Source: Siminovitchia fordii DSM 16014 = CIP 108821
Lineage (GTDB): Bacteria > Bacillota > Bacilli > Bacillales > Bacillaceae_C
DNA: 64,000 nt
Direction: 5' to 3'
Assembly: GCF_000374565.1 (NCBI RefSeq)
Contig: NZ_KB894688.1
Coordinates: 1 to 64,000, forward strand
In this document: piece by piece, positions 38,816 through 46,820 of the stretch
How the letters are laid out: the number at the start of each line of letters is the position of its first letter
Numbering within the stretch: the stretch's first letter is position 1
Position numbers and translations under genes: made by a program
Notes under the pieces: model-generated
What the model was told of the DNA's origin: nothing
Database searches by the model: none
Seen by the model: the letters and a program-made list of their open reading frames with translations, nothing else

Positions 38816-39133
38816 TCAATGCCTTGCATGGTCAATTGTCTGTTCCAATATGTTCATGACATGTTCATCATCATGGGAATAGTAAATGCTCGTGCCTTCC
38901 CTTCTATATTTCACAAGACGTAAATTTTTTAATGTACGAAGCTGGTGGGAAACCGTGGATTGCTGCAAATTGAGACTTTCGGCAATTTCATTCACTGAAA
39001 ACTCCTTTTCAGACAGAAGATGCAAAATCCGGATCCTTGTTGGATCTCCCAACGCTTTGAATATTTGCGAAACAGTCAGTAACGTTTCTTCATCTAATTC
39101 ATCAGGGTAGTCATTTTTGATTTCATATCCCAT
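38816..39133 (-). CDS. ArsR/SmtB-family metal-sensing repressor (CzrA-like)
   Basis: 105 residues, winged helix with [24 protein letters not shown]. Four possible metal ligands near the C-terminus, D89, H91, H102 and H105, have the exact spacing of the alpha-5 zinc site of S. aureus CzrA. The alpha-3 Cys site of CadC is not seen. So it likely senses Zn/Co and releases DNA to switch on the ATPase gene behind it. Promoter and operator lie directly upstream. Confidence 0.92.
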   Translation of the reverse strand: MGYEIKNDYPDELDEETLLTVSQIFKALGDPTRIRILHLLSEKEFSVNEIAESLNLQQSTVSHQLRTLKNLRLVKYRREGTSIYYSHDDEHVMNILEQTIDHARH

Positions 39134-39160
39134 ATGACTTTGCCACTTCCATTCTTTTTA

Positions 39161-39217
39161 TATGATAATATGTTCATATATTGATTTTAATGTATGAAAT
39201 CATGCGCCAATTGTCAA
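39161..39217 (-). promoter_or_regulatory. promoter and candidate operator of the metal-efflux operon
   Basis: On the minus strand, TTGACA (39212-39217), a 17-base spacer and TACATT (39189-39194). Just downstream, TATGA-N8-TCATA (39161-39178) is an inverted repeat inside an ATATGAACATAT-like context, as in ArsR-family operators. Confidence 0.7.
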
Positions 39218-39289
39218 GTGTAAGCTCCCAATTTACCCCTCTTTCATACATTTCCCATCGAATACTTTATGGCAATTTTTCTCGATTCG

Positions 39290-39318
39290 TTGAAAGTGAT
39301 GTCCATGTTTGCTATATT
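39290..39318 (+). promoter_or_regulatory. promoter of the ferredoxin gene
   Basis: TTGAAA (39290-39295), a 17-base spacer, then TATATT (39313-39318), about 80 bases before the ATG. Confidence 0.75.
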
Positions 39319-39398
39319 AGCAGTAGTTTATTTTTTTACTGAAGTATTAAAGCACATGCCTATATTTTTTTCATATATTAGTAAAGGGTGGTTATTGA

Positions 39399-39638
39399 AT
39401 GGCTTACGTAATTACAGCTCCTTGTATTGGTGAAAAATTCGGTGAATGTGTCGATGTATGTCCTGTGGACTGTATTGATGAAGGGGAAGAAATGTTCTTC
39501 ATCGATCCGGACATTTGCATTGACTGTGGTGCATGCCAGGCCGTTTGTCCTGTAGAAGCGATTTACCACGAAGAAGAACTGCTTCCGGAGGATAATATAT
39601 ACTTAGAAAAAGCGAAGGAATTTTACGCTTCCAGATAA
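39399..39638 (+). CDS. fer: ferredoxin (Bacillus-type, [Fe-S])
   Basis: 79 residues, close to B. subtilis Fer in length and pattern. Two cysteine groups, [17 protein letters not shown] and [15 protein letters not shown], bind the cluster or clusters; the acidic C-terminal half ([12 protein letters not shown]) is typical. It is a small soluble electron carrier, for example for cytochromes P450 or reductases. Ribosome site AAAGGGTGG. Confidence 0.95.
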   Translation: MAYVITAPCIGEKFGECVDVCPVDCIDEGEEMFFIDPDICIDCGACQAVCPVEAIYHEEELLPEDNIYLEKAKEFYASR

Positions 39639-40024
39639 ATGGAAAACTACAAGCGACCTTAAGGGACGCAGAAACTGAACGGACCACTGGAGGCACCTTA
39701 GCAACTCCTACAATCATAAGCCAATTCCCGAGGAAGCAGTACTTCAGCCTCTACAGGGAATTGGCTTATGACTTTGGTGGACGAAACAGGGTTGAAAGTT
39801 CAAATATAAACAATTTGTGGCTGGCATCACTAGGATTTCCAAGTAATTGAAGCTTTACAAAACAAAAGCAATCCATGCTGCATTCATATTAAAGCATCTT
39901 TAAAACAGGGACAAAAGTGCACTTACACCCCTGTTTTTTTGGGTCTATAATGATAGTTTGACATCCATACAAGCTTTCCTCCTTCGCATATAATGCAGCA
40001 ATATGCCGAAAGGAGGAAGAAAAC
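39639..40024. other. intergenic region holding a long inverted repeat
   Basis: No coding gene seen. It contains the 16-bp inverted repeat listed separately, a short TTGATAG-poor AT-rich part, and the leader of the DUF1259 gene with a run cctgttttttt near 39930 that lacks a clear stem. Confidence 0.5.
39714..39771. repeat. 16-bp perfect inverted repeat (large hairpin)
   Basis: TCATAAGCCAATTCCC (39714-39729) pairs perfectly with GGGAATTGGCTTATGA (39756-39771). The 26-base loop contains a smaller GAGG/CCTC stem. There is no T-run on either side, so it is not a plain terminator. It could be an RNA structure at the end of the fer transcript or a small mobile-repeat remnant. Confidence 0.8.
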
Positions 40025-40411
40025 ATGTCAACATGTCAGCGCTTGGCGAATATCATCGGCGGTGAAGTCATCACAGCAGCGCCGGTCTGCGTTGTACAGC
40101 GGTTAAGGAACATAAACGCCACTATTTTAAATCGAAGGACCCGATCACCATTGGCGCTTCCCTTTGCACTATCTTTTGAAAATAACCAGGGCGGACGAAC
40201 TTTGAATCTGGGAGAGACAGTCATACTTCAAAGTGAAATCAACAGGTTTATGTCTGCTTTAAGAAAAAGAGGGTTGATTGTGACAGCCGTTCATAACCAC
40301 TGGTTATTCGACAGTCCCCGCTTAATGTACATGCACTGGGAAAATGTCGGCAATCCTTTCCAGTTTGCTCGTAAAAGCTTTGAAGCAGCTAAGGAAGCAG
40401 GGCTATTTTAA
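40025..40411 (+). CDS. DUF1259-family protein
   Basis: 128 residues matching the second half of DUF1259/LpqO-like proteins: GETVILQSEINRFMSALRKRGLIVTAVHNHW, then LFDSPRLMYMHWENVGNPFQFA. The His cluster around VTAVHNHWL and MHWE suggests a cupin-like metal site. Function unknown. Strong AAAGGAGG ribosome site. Single gene with its own terminator. Confidence 0.85.
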   Translation: MSTCQRLANIIGGEVITAAPVCVVQRLRNINATILNRRTRSPLALPFALSFENNQGGRTLNLGETVILQSEINRFMSALRKRGLIVTAVHNHWLFDSPRLMYMHWENVGNPFQFARKSFEAAKEAGLF

Positions 40412-40426
40412 TACTGGAAATACTTT

Positions 40427-40452
40427 AGGTCTCCCTACTTGGAGGCCTTTTT
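40427..40452 (+). terminator. terminator of the DUF1259 gene
   Basis: AGGTCTCC-CTACTT-GGAGGCCT, then TTTT. Confidence 0.85.
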
Positions 40453-40671
40453 CACGTCAGGAAATGACACGCACTTTACGTTTTCCCAAAGGTAGATGAA
40501 GGTACTGGACCTTTCCATCGGACATCGAAAGAGCTTATTTTGAAATTAGGTTGAACAAGTGCCGGGACAGCTTTTCTTTATTGATTAATTTTTTTCCTTC
40601 CGCCTATACACAAAATAACTAGCTGAATAGAATAAAAAAGAATCATCCAGCTGGCAGAGAGGAGGATAGCG

Positions 40672-40863
40672 ATGTCTAAAGAAAAAAAAGAAAAGGTCAT
40701 TAAGGTGGAAAATTTGGTGATTCATGCTAAAAATGTCGACTTCATTCGGGAGCGCCATAGAGAAAGAGAGACACATGAAAGGGATCCATGGGAATTTCTT
40801 TTGGGAAGACCGCGTCCGGTACACACTGAAGAAGAGAGTAGCAGTGGCGGTAAAACTGATTAG
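40672..40863 (+). CDS. small charged hypothetical protein
   Basis: 63 residues, very rich in Lys/Glu/Arg/His: MSKEKKEKVIKVENLVIHA, then IRERHRERETHERDPWEFLL and a Ser/Gly tail. Ribosome site GAGGAGG seven bases before the ATG. No membrane segment or family recognised. Nearby spore-type small genes suggest a spore or stress role, which is only a guess. Confidence 0.6.
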   Translation: MSKEKKEKVIKVENLVIHAKNVDFIRERHRERETHERDPWEFLLGRPRPVHTEEESSSGGKTD

Positions 40864-41012
40864 TTCATTGGGCTATTGTTTAAAACAATTGCAGGAAAAT
40901 GGGTGAATACCCTTCCAGAAGAGAAACAACTGCATATTTTATGGTGAGGCCCAACAGGGATTGCTCCTAAATGCCTTGCTTACCGAAACATTGCAGGAAA
41001 GAGGTGAGTCAT

Positions 41013-41162
41013 TTGTTTGGATATGGTGGTTTCGGATATGGCGGCTGCGGATACGGTGGCGGCTGCGGATACGGTGGCGGCTGCGGATATGGCGGCGGTT
41101 TTGCCCTCATCGTCGTACTATTCATCCTGCTTATAATCATCGGAGCCGTATGCTTTTACTAG
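41013..41162 (+). CDS. YjcZ-family small membrane protein
   Basis: 49 residues if it starts at TTG 41013, which has AGAGGTGA five bases upstream. An ATG fourteen codons earlier would add an unrelated tail. The Gly/Tyr/Cys-rich N-terminus (repeats of GYGGGC) is followed by [20 protein letters not shown], the YjcZ-type membrane segment. These proteins are linked to sporulation in Bacillus. The DNA of the Gly-rich part is a tandem repeat. Confidence 0.85.
   Translation: MFGYGGFGYGGCGYGGGCGYGGGCGYGGGFALIVVLFILLIIIGAVCFY
41035..41100 (+). repeat. 18-bp tandem repeat in the YjcZ-like gene
   Basis: About three copies of an 18-base unit, ggatacggtggcggctgc, encoding GYGGGC. Confidence 0.8.
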
Positions 41163-41173
41163 TATAAAAAAAT

Positions 41174-41212
41174 AATCATCCCGGTCAATTCATTAGATTG
41201 GCTGGGATGATT
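41174..41212 (+). terminator. hairpin after the YjcZ-like gene
   Basis: AATCATCCCgGtCAAT pairs with ATTGgCtGGGATGATT. The T-run is weak (ttgcattt). Confidence 0.6.
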
Positions 41213-41437
41213 GCATTTGCGCGAAAAAGATAGGAACACTTAGCAAAGTACAAACTGGAGTTCCTTTAACGAAGTACGAGAATACCTCTTATCGTCACAA
41301 AACTGGCCAATCACTGCTTAGCACCGATTGGCTTATATTACGCCATATCACTAGGACGTCTTGATTATGCCACATCATATGCAACAGCGCTGCTTATTTA
41401 TGCAAATTAATTCGATGGAGCCCCTGCCAGTCAATCA

Positions 41438-42484
41438 CTATGCTTTATCGATCAGTTCACGGAATCGGTCCGGTTCATCCAGACGGATAGCAACCTTCTT
41501 ATATGCTTTCTTGAACCCCATAAAAAGGTGTGCATCCAGCGGCCTTTTGAATTCAATGATGCAGTGCGGCGGCAGAGTCTCAAAGTCCTTTGCAATAAAA
41601 GCAAGGGTGTCTTTGGGGTTTAGTTTTTCTTCCTCTGCTTCCTTTCCCCACCTTATTGCTTTGATTTCTTCATTTGGAATTACGATACGTTTGCCAAGCC
41701 CAAGCGATACATAAATCTTTCCTTGCTTAACAAATAGCGGATTTAATCTGATGGCCTGAATGTCCCCAACGAAGAACAGAACAGTGTAAATATTCAAGAA
41801 AAGCATAACTACGGAGAGCACAACCGATATCTCATGGATGAGCCAGTGGATAGCAGCCGTTTCTATGATGATGGCATGAATGAGCATAATATAAAAAGCG
41901 ATGAGACTTGACTTTTGGTGAAGGGAAAAATAAACTTCGCCAACGGGCGCTTTCTTCTTCCAGGAAGCGAATGCGTAATAGAACATCAGAAATTCCGCTG
42001 CGAGAATCCGTAAGAGAATGTGATTTCCAACCCGCTTCTCTACAGCAGACGGCAGTGAATACAACGGGCTTTCTTCATGCGATTTGATCCACCGGATGAT
42101 ACCGGGCAAACGCCATATGAGTAAAGCAACCAATCCGAGCTCAGCCAATAAGATAAGCACTTCGATGCCGATCGCTGCGATTGGAACGTAGGTAAACGGC
42201 TCAAAATAGGCGCTTGGAATAAGGAAGCGGGCAAAAACAAGCCCTGAAATCATCCATGTTATAAAAGATTTGACCGTGATCTTTCTGCCCCGTTTCAAAA
42301 ATAAAATAAGGAGCGGGGCCACAACGGCCAGGTCAATCAAAGAACCGACCACGATCCAATTGGTATCAGCGGGTAGAAGCAGCGGGGCTAGTGGTGAGCG
42401 GTACAATAATGTGTTCGAGCAAAGAACAAGAAAAAGCAGGAACAAAAGAGTGTAAAACCGACGGTCTCTCTGAATAGCAATCAT
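41438..42484 (-). CDS. polytopic membrane protein, unknown function
   Basis: 348 residues with eight or so hydrophobic segments in the first 250 residues and a soluble tail of about 100 residues (RIVIPNEEIKAIRWGKEAEEE) that looks like a small PH-like beta domain. Similar proteins of Bacillus carry uncertain annotations. Start at ATG 42484 with GGGGTG upstream. Monocistronic, after the ccdA terminator. Confidence 0.7.
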   Translation of the reverse strand: MIAIQRDRRFYTLLFLLFLVLCSNTLLYRSPLAPLLLPADTNWIVVGSLIDLAVVAPLLILFLKRGRKITVKSFITWMISGLVFARFLIPSAYFEPFTYVPIAAIGIEVLILLAELGLVALLIWRLPGIIRWIKSHEESPLYSLPSAVEKRVGNHILLRILAAEFLMFYYAFASWKKKAPVGEVYFSLHQKSSLIAFYIMLIHAIIIETAAIHWLIHEISVVLSVVMLFLNIYTVLFFVGDIQAIRLNPLFVKQGKIYVSLGLGKRIVIPNEEIKAIRWGKEAEEEKLNPKDTLAFIAKDFETLPPHCIIEFKRPLDAHLFMGFKKAYKKVAIRLDEPDRFRELIDKA

Positions 42485-42515
42485 CAGAAGCACCCCTTTT
42501 TCTTTTATCGTACCA

Positions 42516-42545
42516 CAGAAAAAGCCCCGCTAATATGCGGGACTT
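42516..42545 (-). terminator. terminator of ccdA
   Basis: On the minus strand, AAGTCCCGC-ATATTA-GCGGGGCTT is followed by TTTC. Confidence 0.85.
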
Positions 42546-42575
42546 GCCTTAAATATTAGAAAATCTGTGACTTGC

Positions 42576-43283
42576 TTAAAAACCTGTAAAACCGCCGAAT
42601 AAAGGAATCAAAATGGAGATAATCACTGTCATCCAATTGAAGAATAAAAGGATTCCCATGACAATCATTAATATACCGCCGATTTTCATAAAACGCTGCC
42701 CATGTTTTTTCAGGAACGTCATTTTATCTATGAATAGAGACATGATGATAAAAGGGATGGAAAAGCCGAGTACGTAAACTCCCATGTAAAGCAGCCCCAT
42801 CCCAGGATTTGCTGCCACAAGGGCAATCACTCCCATGAGTATCGGGCCTGTGCATGGGGTCCAGCCTGCTGCAAACGCAATTCCGATCAATATTGATCCC
42901 AAATATCCTGCAGGCCTGTTCTGAAACTGAATCTTCTTGTCCATGTTTAAAAAGCTAAAATTCAGGACACTTGTTAACACCAGTCCGAAAAACACCAATA
43001 CAATGGCGCCAATCTGTCTAAGTAGCGTTTGATATTTGATGAAAATCTCCTCAAAGATTGTGGACGATAGACCCAAGGCCAAAAAAATGATAGAAAAACC
43101 TACTAGGAAGAGGATTGTATGAATAAAAGCCTTCTTCTTAAATATCCCCCGCTTTTCCTTAATCTCGTTCACCGTCATTCCAGTGATATAAGACAGAAAT
43201 GCCGGATATAAAGGAAGTGCACAAGGCGATATAAAAGACAAAAATCCCGCCCCAAAAGCAAGAAACAAGTTTATTTGCTGCAT
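42576..43283 (-). CDS. ccdA: cytochrome c biogenesis protein CcdA
   Basis: 235 residues, six membrane helices of the DsbD/CcdA family. The two key cysteines are in SPCALPLYPAFLSYITG (helix 1) and WTPCTGPILMGV (helix 4), through which electrons pass from thioredoxin to extracytoplasmic partners. In Bacillus it serves cytochrome c maturation and spore synthesis. Start with GGTGATT upstream. Confidence 0.95.
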   Translation of the reverse strand: MQQINLFLAFGAGFLSFISPCALPLYPAFLSYITGMTVNEIKEKRGIFKKKAFIHTILFLVGFSIIFLALGLSSTIFEEIFIKYQTLLRQIGAIVLVFFGLVLTSVLNFSFLNMDKKIQFQNRPAGYLGSILIGIAFAAGWTPCTGPILMGVIALVAANPGMGLLYMGVYVLGFSIPFIIMSLFIDKMTFLKKHGQRFMKIGGILMIVMGILLFFNWMTVIISILIPLFGGFTGF

Positions 43284-43630
43284 TTTTAATCACCAGCCTC
43301 ATTTTATATCATATACATCAACCTTATCAAAAACAAACGGCTTGAATGTGAAATAACTGTGCCATTTTATCGAATAAATGGTCACATTGAAATGGAAAGC
43401 TGCAAGCATCTGTTCACCGCTTGCTGACAAGAAGTGCTCTTGATGAAGGATAAAGAGTTTTACCCGGGACAAGCATAAACAATCGTTGGAGAAGGTACTG
43501 AAGAGCCAGACAGAACAAATTCTATTCTAATTGACAATATATTATTTCATTCACTCTTAAGAAAACGAAACATTTACTTTGTCAAAATCGTATGACTGGT
43601 ATAAGCAAGCTAATAAAAGGGGGCATTGAT
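43284..43630. other. divergent intergenic region ccdA / DUF4003 gene
   Basis: No gene seen. A TTGACA at 43530-43535 with AT-rich sequence after it may be part of the promoter of the plus-strand gene, but no good -10 at 17 bases was found. Confidence 0.4.
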
Positions 43631-44608
43631 ATGCAAGAATATATGACCAAGTATATAGAAGTCTATGAGGAACTCAAAAAAAAGATGAAATGGAAAGTAA
43701 CGGATTATAAAATATTAATGACGATAGCGTCTTTTTATGCAATGAATCAAAAACCGTTTCATATGGAGTCTTATCTGATGATTGCCGAGGAAATCAAAAA
43801 ACAGGCAGGTTTTTTTTCGTCCATTAGATCAGAATCGCGTTATATTGCAGCAGCCATGCTTGATGTCGGCTTCGAAAATCCCGAAACTCAGATTCCTGCA
43901 TTATTCACTGCTTATGATGAATTGACCAGTGCTAAATTTAGAAAGGGTATTTTTACTTATATAGCGGCTGCTGTATTGATTAAGAATTGCAGTACTGATC
44001 CAAGTGATTACCGCAACGTCATTACGAAAGCAAAAGAGCTTTACGAAGGCATGAAAAAAGAGCATTTCTTTTTAACCTCATCTGAAGACTATCCGCTTGC
44101 AATGCTTCTTGCTTCAAGAGGAACAGATGATGTCATTGAACGCAACGAGCGATATTATGATTACCTGAATCGCAACGGTTTTCGGAAAGGGAACCATTTG
44201 CAGATGTTGAGTCATATCCTGACGCTCGATCAAGAGGAAAATCCCGAAGAGTTGATGAGCCGAACCGTTCAGGTATTTGATAAATTCAAAGAGGTCGGCA
44301 TAAAGCAGAAAACGCTGTATTACCCGATTATGGGAATGCTCGCCATGATTCCCCCAGCGGAGTTGGAGGTGCAGGAAGTTTATCGAGCATACGATCAACT
44401 CAATCAAATAAAGCATTTCAAATGGCAAAAGGATTTAAACGCAACCCTTGCTGCCTGCTTTTATGTAAAAGACAAATTGGAAAAATCAGCTTTCATTGAA
44501 ACGAGTCTGTATACAACAATCGAAACCATTCTGCAAGCACAGCAGGCGGCCTTGACTGCATCCATCACAGCAGCCGCAGTCGCTGCAAACTCAGGGTCAG
44601 GAGACTGA
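43631..44608 (+). CDS. DUF4003-family protein
   Basis: 325 residues, almost all helical, soluble, with the DUF4003 pattern (KWKVTDYKILMTIASFYAMN; YPLAMLLASRG; LNATLAACFYVKDKLEKS). An Ala-rich tail, ALTASITAAAVAANSGSGD, follows. Function of the family unknown. Start at ATG 43631 (MQEYMTKY) with AGGGGGC upstream, rather than an in-frame codon 13 residues earlier. Confidence 0.85.
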   Translation: MQEYMTKYIEVYEELKKKMKWKVTDYKILMTIASFYAMNQKPFHMESYLMIAEEIKKQAGFFSSIRSESRYIAAAMLDVGFENPETQIPALFTAYDELTSAKFRKGIFTYIAAAVLIKNCSTDPSDYRNVITKAKELYEGMKKEHFFLTSSEDYPLAMLLASRGTDDVIERNERYYDYLNRNGFRKGNHLQMLSHILTLDQEENPEELMSRTVQVFDKFKEVGIKQKTLYYPIMGMLAMIPPAELEVQEVYRAYDQLNQIKHFKWQKDLNATLAACFYVKDKLEKSAFIETSLYTTIETILQAQQAALTASITAAAVAANSGSGD

Positions 44609-44613
44609 GATAG

Positions 44614-44646
44614 TTGGGCCATGGCTCATGGCCCATCAATTTTTGT
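44614..44646 (+). terminator. terminator of the DUF4003 gene
   Basis: TGGGCCATG-GCT-CATGGCCCA, then a T-run; it may also stop the convergent gene. Confidence 0.85.
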
Positions 44647-45163
44647 TTGAAAAAGCAGTAATGAAAAAGCAAGCTGCCCATGCAACCATAGCCACAATCA
44701 TTCCAAACATCAGCCCAATCGCTGCCATGAATGTGTCATGCTCAGGTGTGCTCGAGTCAAGTGTAATGTACATATACAGAAAAACAAAGAAAAGAATCAT
44801 ATAAAAGCTGCTTCCCATCACTCCCATGATTAGCTGGTCCTTCTTCGCCCTTTTTACTGAGACACGGATGACGATCCAAAAATAGATACTTGTAAAAGTT
44901 GCAGCAACCATAATCAAAATATGCAGATATGGAACCTCTAGCAGGCCTGAGGCAAAAATAAGCCCCACTGCCAGTGAAAACAGTATGGCATTTAATACAA
45001 ACAAAAACAGTCCACTCATCCATTTATTATGAAACCATTGTTTTTCGGATAAATTTATTCCAATCAAGCGCTTGCTTCCTACCATTTCGATTAGACTTTG
45101 TTTTTTGATCAAAACAATGACTACCAATAGAATCCCGATTCCAAGAACACTTGTAAAACTCAC
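44636..45163 (-). CDS. membrane protein downstream of a PadR-type palindrome
   Basis: 175 residues, five hydrophobic segments (TSVLGIGILLVVIVLIKK; GLFLFVLNAILFSLAVGLIF; ILIMVAATFTSIYFWIVI; further two at the end). No family recognised. GTG start with GGGGGG upstream. The 25-bp palindrome at 45181-45205 is 18-42 bases before the start, so its expression is probably controlled by the neighbouring PadR. Confidence 0.7.
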   Translation of the reverse strand: MSFTSVLGIGILLVVIVLIKKQSLIEMVGSKRLIGINLSEKQWFHNKWMSGLFLFVLNAILFSLAVGLIFASGLLEVPYLHILIMVAATFTSIYFWIVIRVSVKRAKKDQLIMGVMGSSFYMILFFVFLYMYITLDSSTPEHDTFMAAIGLMFGMIVAMVAWAACFFITAFSNKN

Positions 45164-45180
45164 AAGATTCCCCCCATTAA

Positions 45181-45205
45181 ATATACATAGTAATTCTATG
45201 TATAT
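45181..45205. promoter_or_regulatory. perfect palindrome, candidate PadR operator
   Basis: ATATACATAG-TAATT-CTATGTATAT is a perfect 10+5+10 inverted repeat. A related element with core CTATGTATA is before the padR gene at 46203. Confidence 0.7.
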
Positions 45206-45226
45206 ATTTATAAAAAAAGGAGCACT

Positions 45227-45856
45227 TTAATCAAATACCTTTCGCACTCCCATATAATAGCCAATTTTACTAATTGGAAAAAAGAAAAACGTCGCCGCCA
45301 AGCACCCAATTAAAAATGATGAACTCAAAAATGAATGGAATAATTCGGACGGCAAAATTCCAATAAGCGTAATCAGCATTAAAATGATGTTTGGAATTAT
45401 AGCGGCTCTTATAGTCCTTTCCAGCAGCCCCTTGCCCTTTGCTCCATATTCTTTACCGATTTCAAAACCTATAAATACCCAATAACCCGAGTAAACAAAT
45501 AAAACTATCCAGCAGGATTGGGCCAATAATTCCCAAATGGTATGTAGGTGAACGGAGATTTTTGCTCCGAAAGCAAGAAGCCCCCCGACAGCAAAAAACA
45601 GAGCATTTATGATAATAAACATTTTCTTTACATTCCAAGCCTCTTTTGATGACACATATCTAAACTGACTCGCCAGCTTCTCCGGCGTTCCAATCTGCCT
45701 TTGAACGAGTGAAATAGCCTCATATTCGGGCAGATCGCATTCTTGCAACAGTTCATCTGTATGGCATGCAATCTCATGAATGATCTCGTCTCGGTCCGGG
45801 TGATCCTCCAGAAGCAGTTTCAACTGATGAATATATTCAATCTTTGTTTTAATCAT
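45227..45856 (-). CDS. HAAS-like membrane protein of the second PadR module
   Basis: 209 residues. The N-terminal helical domain ([31 protein letters not shown] then [16 protein letters not shown]) resembles HAAS; four membrane helices follow. Start at ATG 45856, overlapping the padR stop as ATGA, with TGGGGA upstream; a longer frame runs inside padR. It is probably a signalling or target membrane protein of the PadR pair. Confidence 0.82.
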   Translation of the reverse strand: MIKTKIEYIHQLKLLLEDHPDRDEIIHEIACHTDELLQECDLPEYEAISLVQRQIGTPEKLASQFRYVSSKEAWNVKKMFIIINALFFAVGGLLAFGAKISVHLHTIWELLAQSCWIVLFVYSGYWVFIGFEIGKEYGAKGKGLLERTIRAAIIPNIILMLITLIGILPSELFHSFLSSSFLIGCLAATFFFFPISKIGYYMGVRKVFD

Positions 45857-46182
45857 GACTGTTTCCCCAGCATACGATCCATCATTTTCGAAAAGAGAGT
45901 CCACTCCTTTGTCTTTACCTCCAACATCTTTGCACCTTCCGCTGTCAGCCTGTAATATTTCCGCGGCTTTCCCTTTTCCTGCTTTTCCCAATAAGATTCG
46001 ATATATCCTTGGTGTTCCAGTTTGTGAAGCGCAGGATACAAAGTTCCTTCTCTCACCTGCAATGTATGTTCACTTCTTTTCTCCATCACTTTGGCAAGCT
46101 CATAACCATACATCGGGCGATCCTGTAAAAGCTGGAGGATCAACAGGGAAGTGCTCCCTTTTAAAAGCTCTCTGTCAAACAT
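45853..46182 (-). CDS. PadR-family transcriptional regulator (second)
   Basis: 109 residues. PadR winged helix with [36 protein letters not shown] and [13 protein letters not shown]. Ribosome site AGGTAGGTG. A palindrome ACTATGTATAGT lies 20 bases before the ATG, fitting self-repression. Confidence 0.93.
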   Translation of the reverse strand: MFDRELLKGSTSLLILQLLQDRPMYGYELAKVMEKRSEHTLQVREGTLYPALHKLEHQGYIESYWEKQEKGKPRKYYRLTAEGAKMLEVKTKEWTLFSKMMDRMLGKQS

Positions 46183-46202
46183 CGATACACCTACCTAGTT
46201 TT

Positions 46203-46214
46203 ACTATGTATAGT
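46203..46214. promoter_or_regulatory. palindrome before the second padR
   Basis: ACTAT-GT-ATAGT, perfect; shares TATACATAG/CTATGTATA with the longer palindrome at 45181-45205. Confidence 0.6.
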
Positions 46215-46344
46215 TTAAATCCTTTTCGGTGAATTTGCAATCCTTTATATTATTTTAAAGGTAAATGCAACTGGGGGTGGATTCGATATGTGTCTGGCCT
46301 TTGCCTGTCAACTCTCTATAAACCTCTTTGAAGAAAATAAGTTT

Positions 46345-46388
46345 AAACAGCCCATCCTATTTAATCTTCACGGGCTGTTTAATTTTTT
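46345..46388. terminator. hairpin after the Cys-rich four-helix protein
   Basis: AAACAGCCC (46345-46353) pairs with GGGCTGTTT (46372-46380). T-rich on both sides, strongest on the plus strand. Confidence 0.65.
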
Positions 46389-46715
46389 TCATGCTGCCAT
46401 GTTTCTGCAAATCTCTGCACATTTCAAGCAGGCTTCTGCGCATTTTTGACAATGGCTGTGATGATGCTTTTTACACTCTTTGCCGCACTCCTCACAAATG
46501 TCTGCACACAATTGGCAAATCTCTTTGGCAAATGGACTGTCCGTCTGTAACGCTTTGGCAGCAAACGCACAGATATCAGCGCACTCGCGATCCAAACGAA
46601 TACATTCTGCCATCATTTGAACATCCTCTTCTTTCAAACAGGCATCAAAACAATGATTACAGGCTTCCATGCATTCCAGGCAAGCCTTTATACAGGCCTC
46701 ATAAGTAGAATTCAT
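46389..46715 (-). CDS. four-helix bundle copper-binding protein (Csp-like)
   Basis: 108 residues with 17 or so cysteines at helical spacing: CIKACLECMEACNHCFDAC at the start, ECADIC, CQLCADICEECGKECKKHHHSHCQKC later. This is the pattern of Csp copper-storage four-helix bundles, whose Cys residues line the core and bind many Cu(I). No export signal, so a cytosolic (Csp3-like) form. Ribosome site GGGGAGGG. Confidence 0.88.
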   Translation of the reverse strand: MNSTYEACIKACLECMEACNHCFDACLKEEDVQMMAECIRLDRECADICAFAAKALQTDSPFAKEICQLCADICEECGKECKKHHHSHCQKCAEACLKCAEICRNMAA

Positions 46716-46820
46716 TATTGTCCCTCCCCTTTGTAGTTATGTTTAATTTTCCCTGGAAAAAGTCCAATTAAACGACAATGAATTTCAGATCATTCATCTA
46801 TTTTTGTACTATAATATTCA

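Noticed and set aside
39911-39945. Terminator-like T-run before the DUF1259 gene
   Set aside because: A short repeat (aaacaggg.../cccctgttttt) is present with a long loop; it may be a weak terminator but was not strong enough to list.
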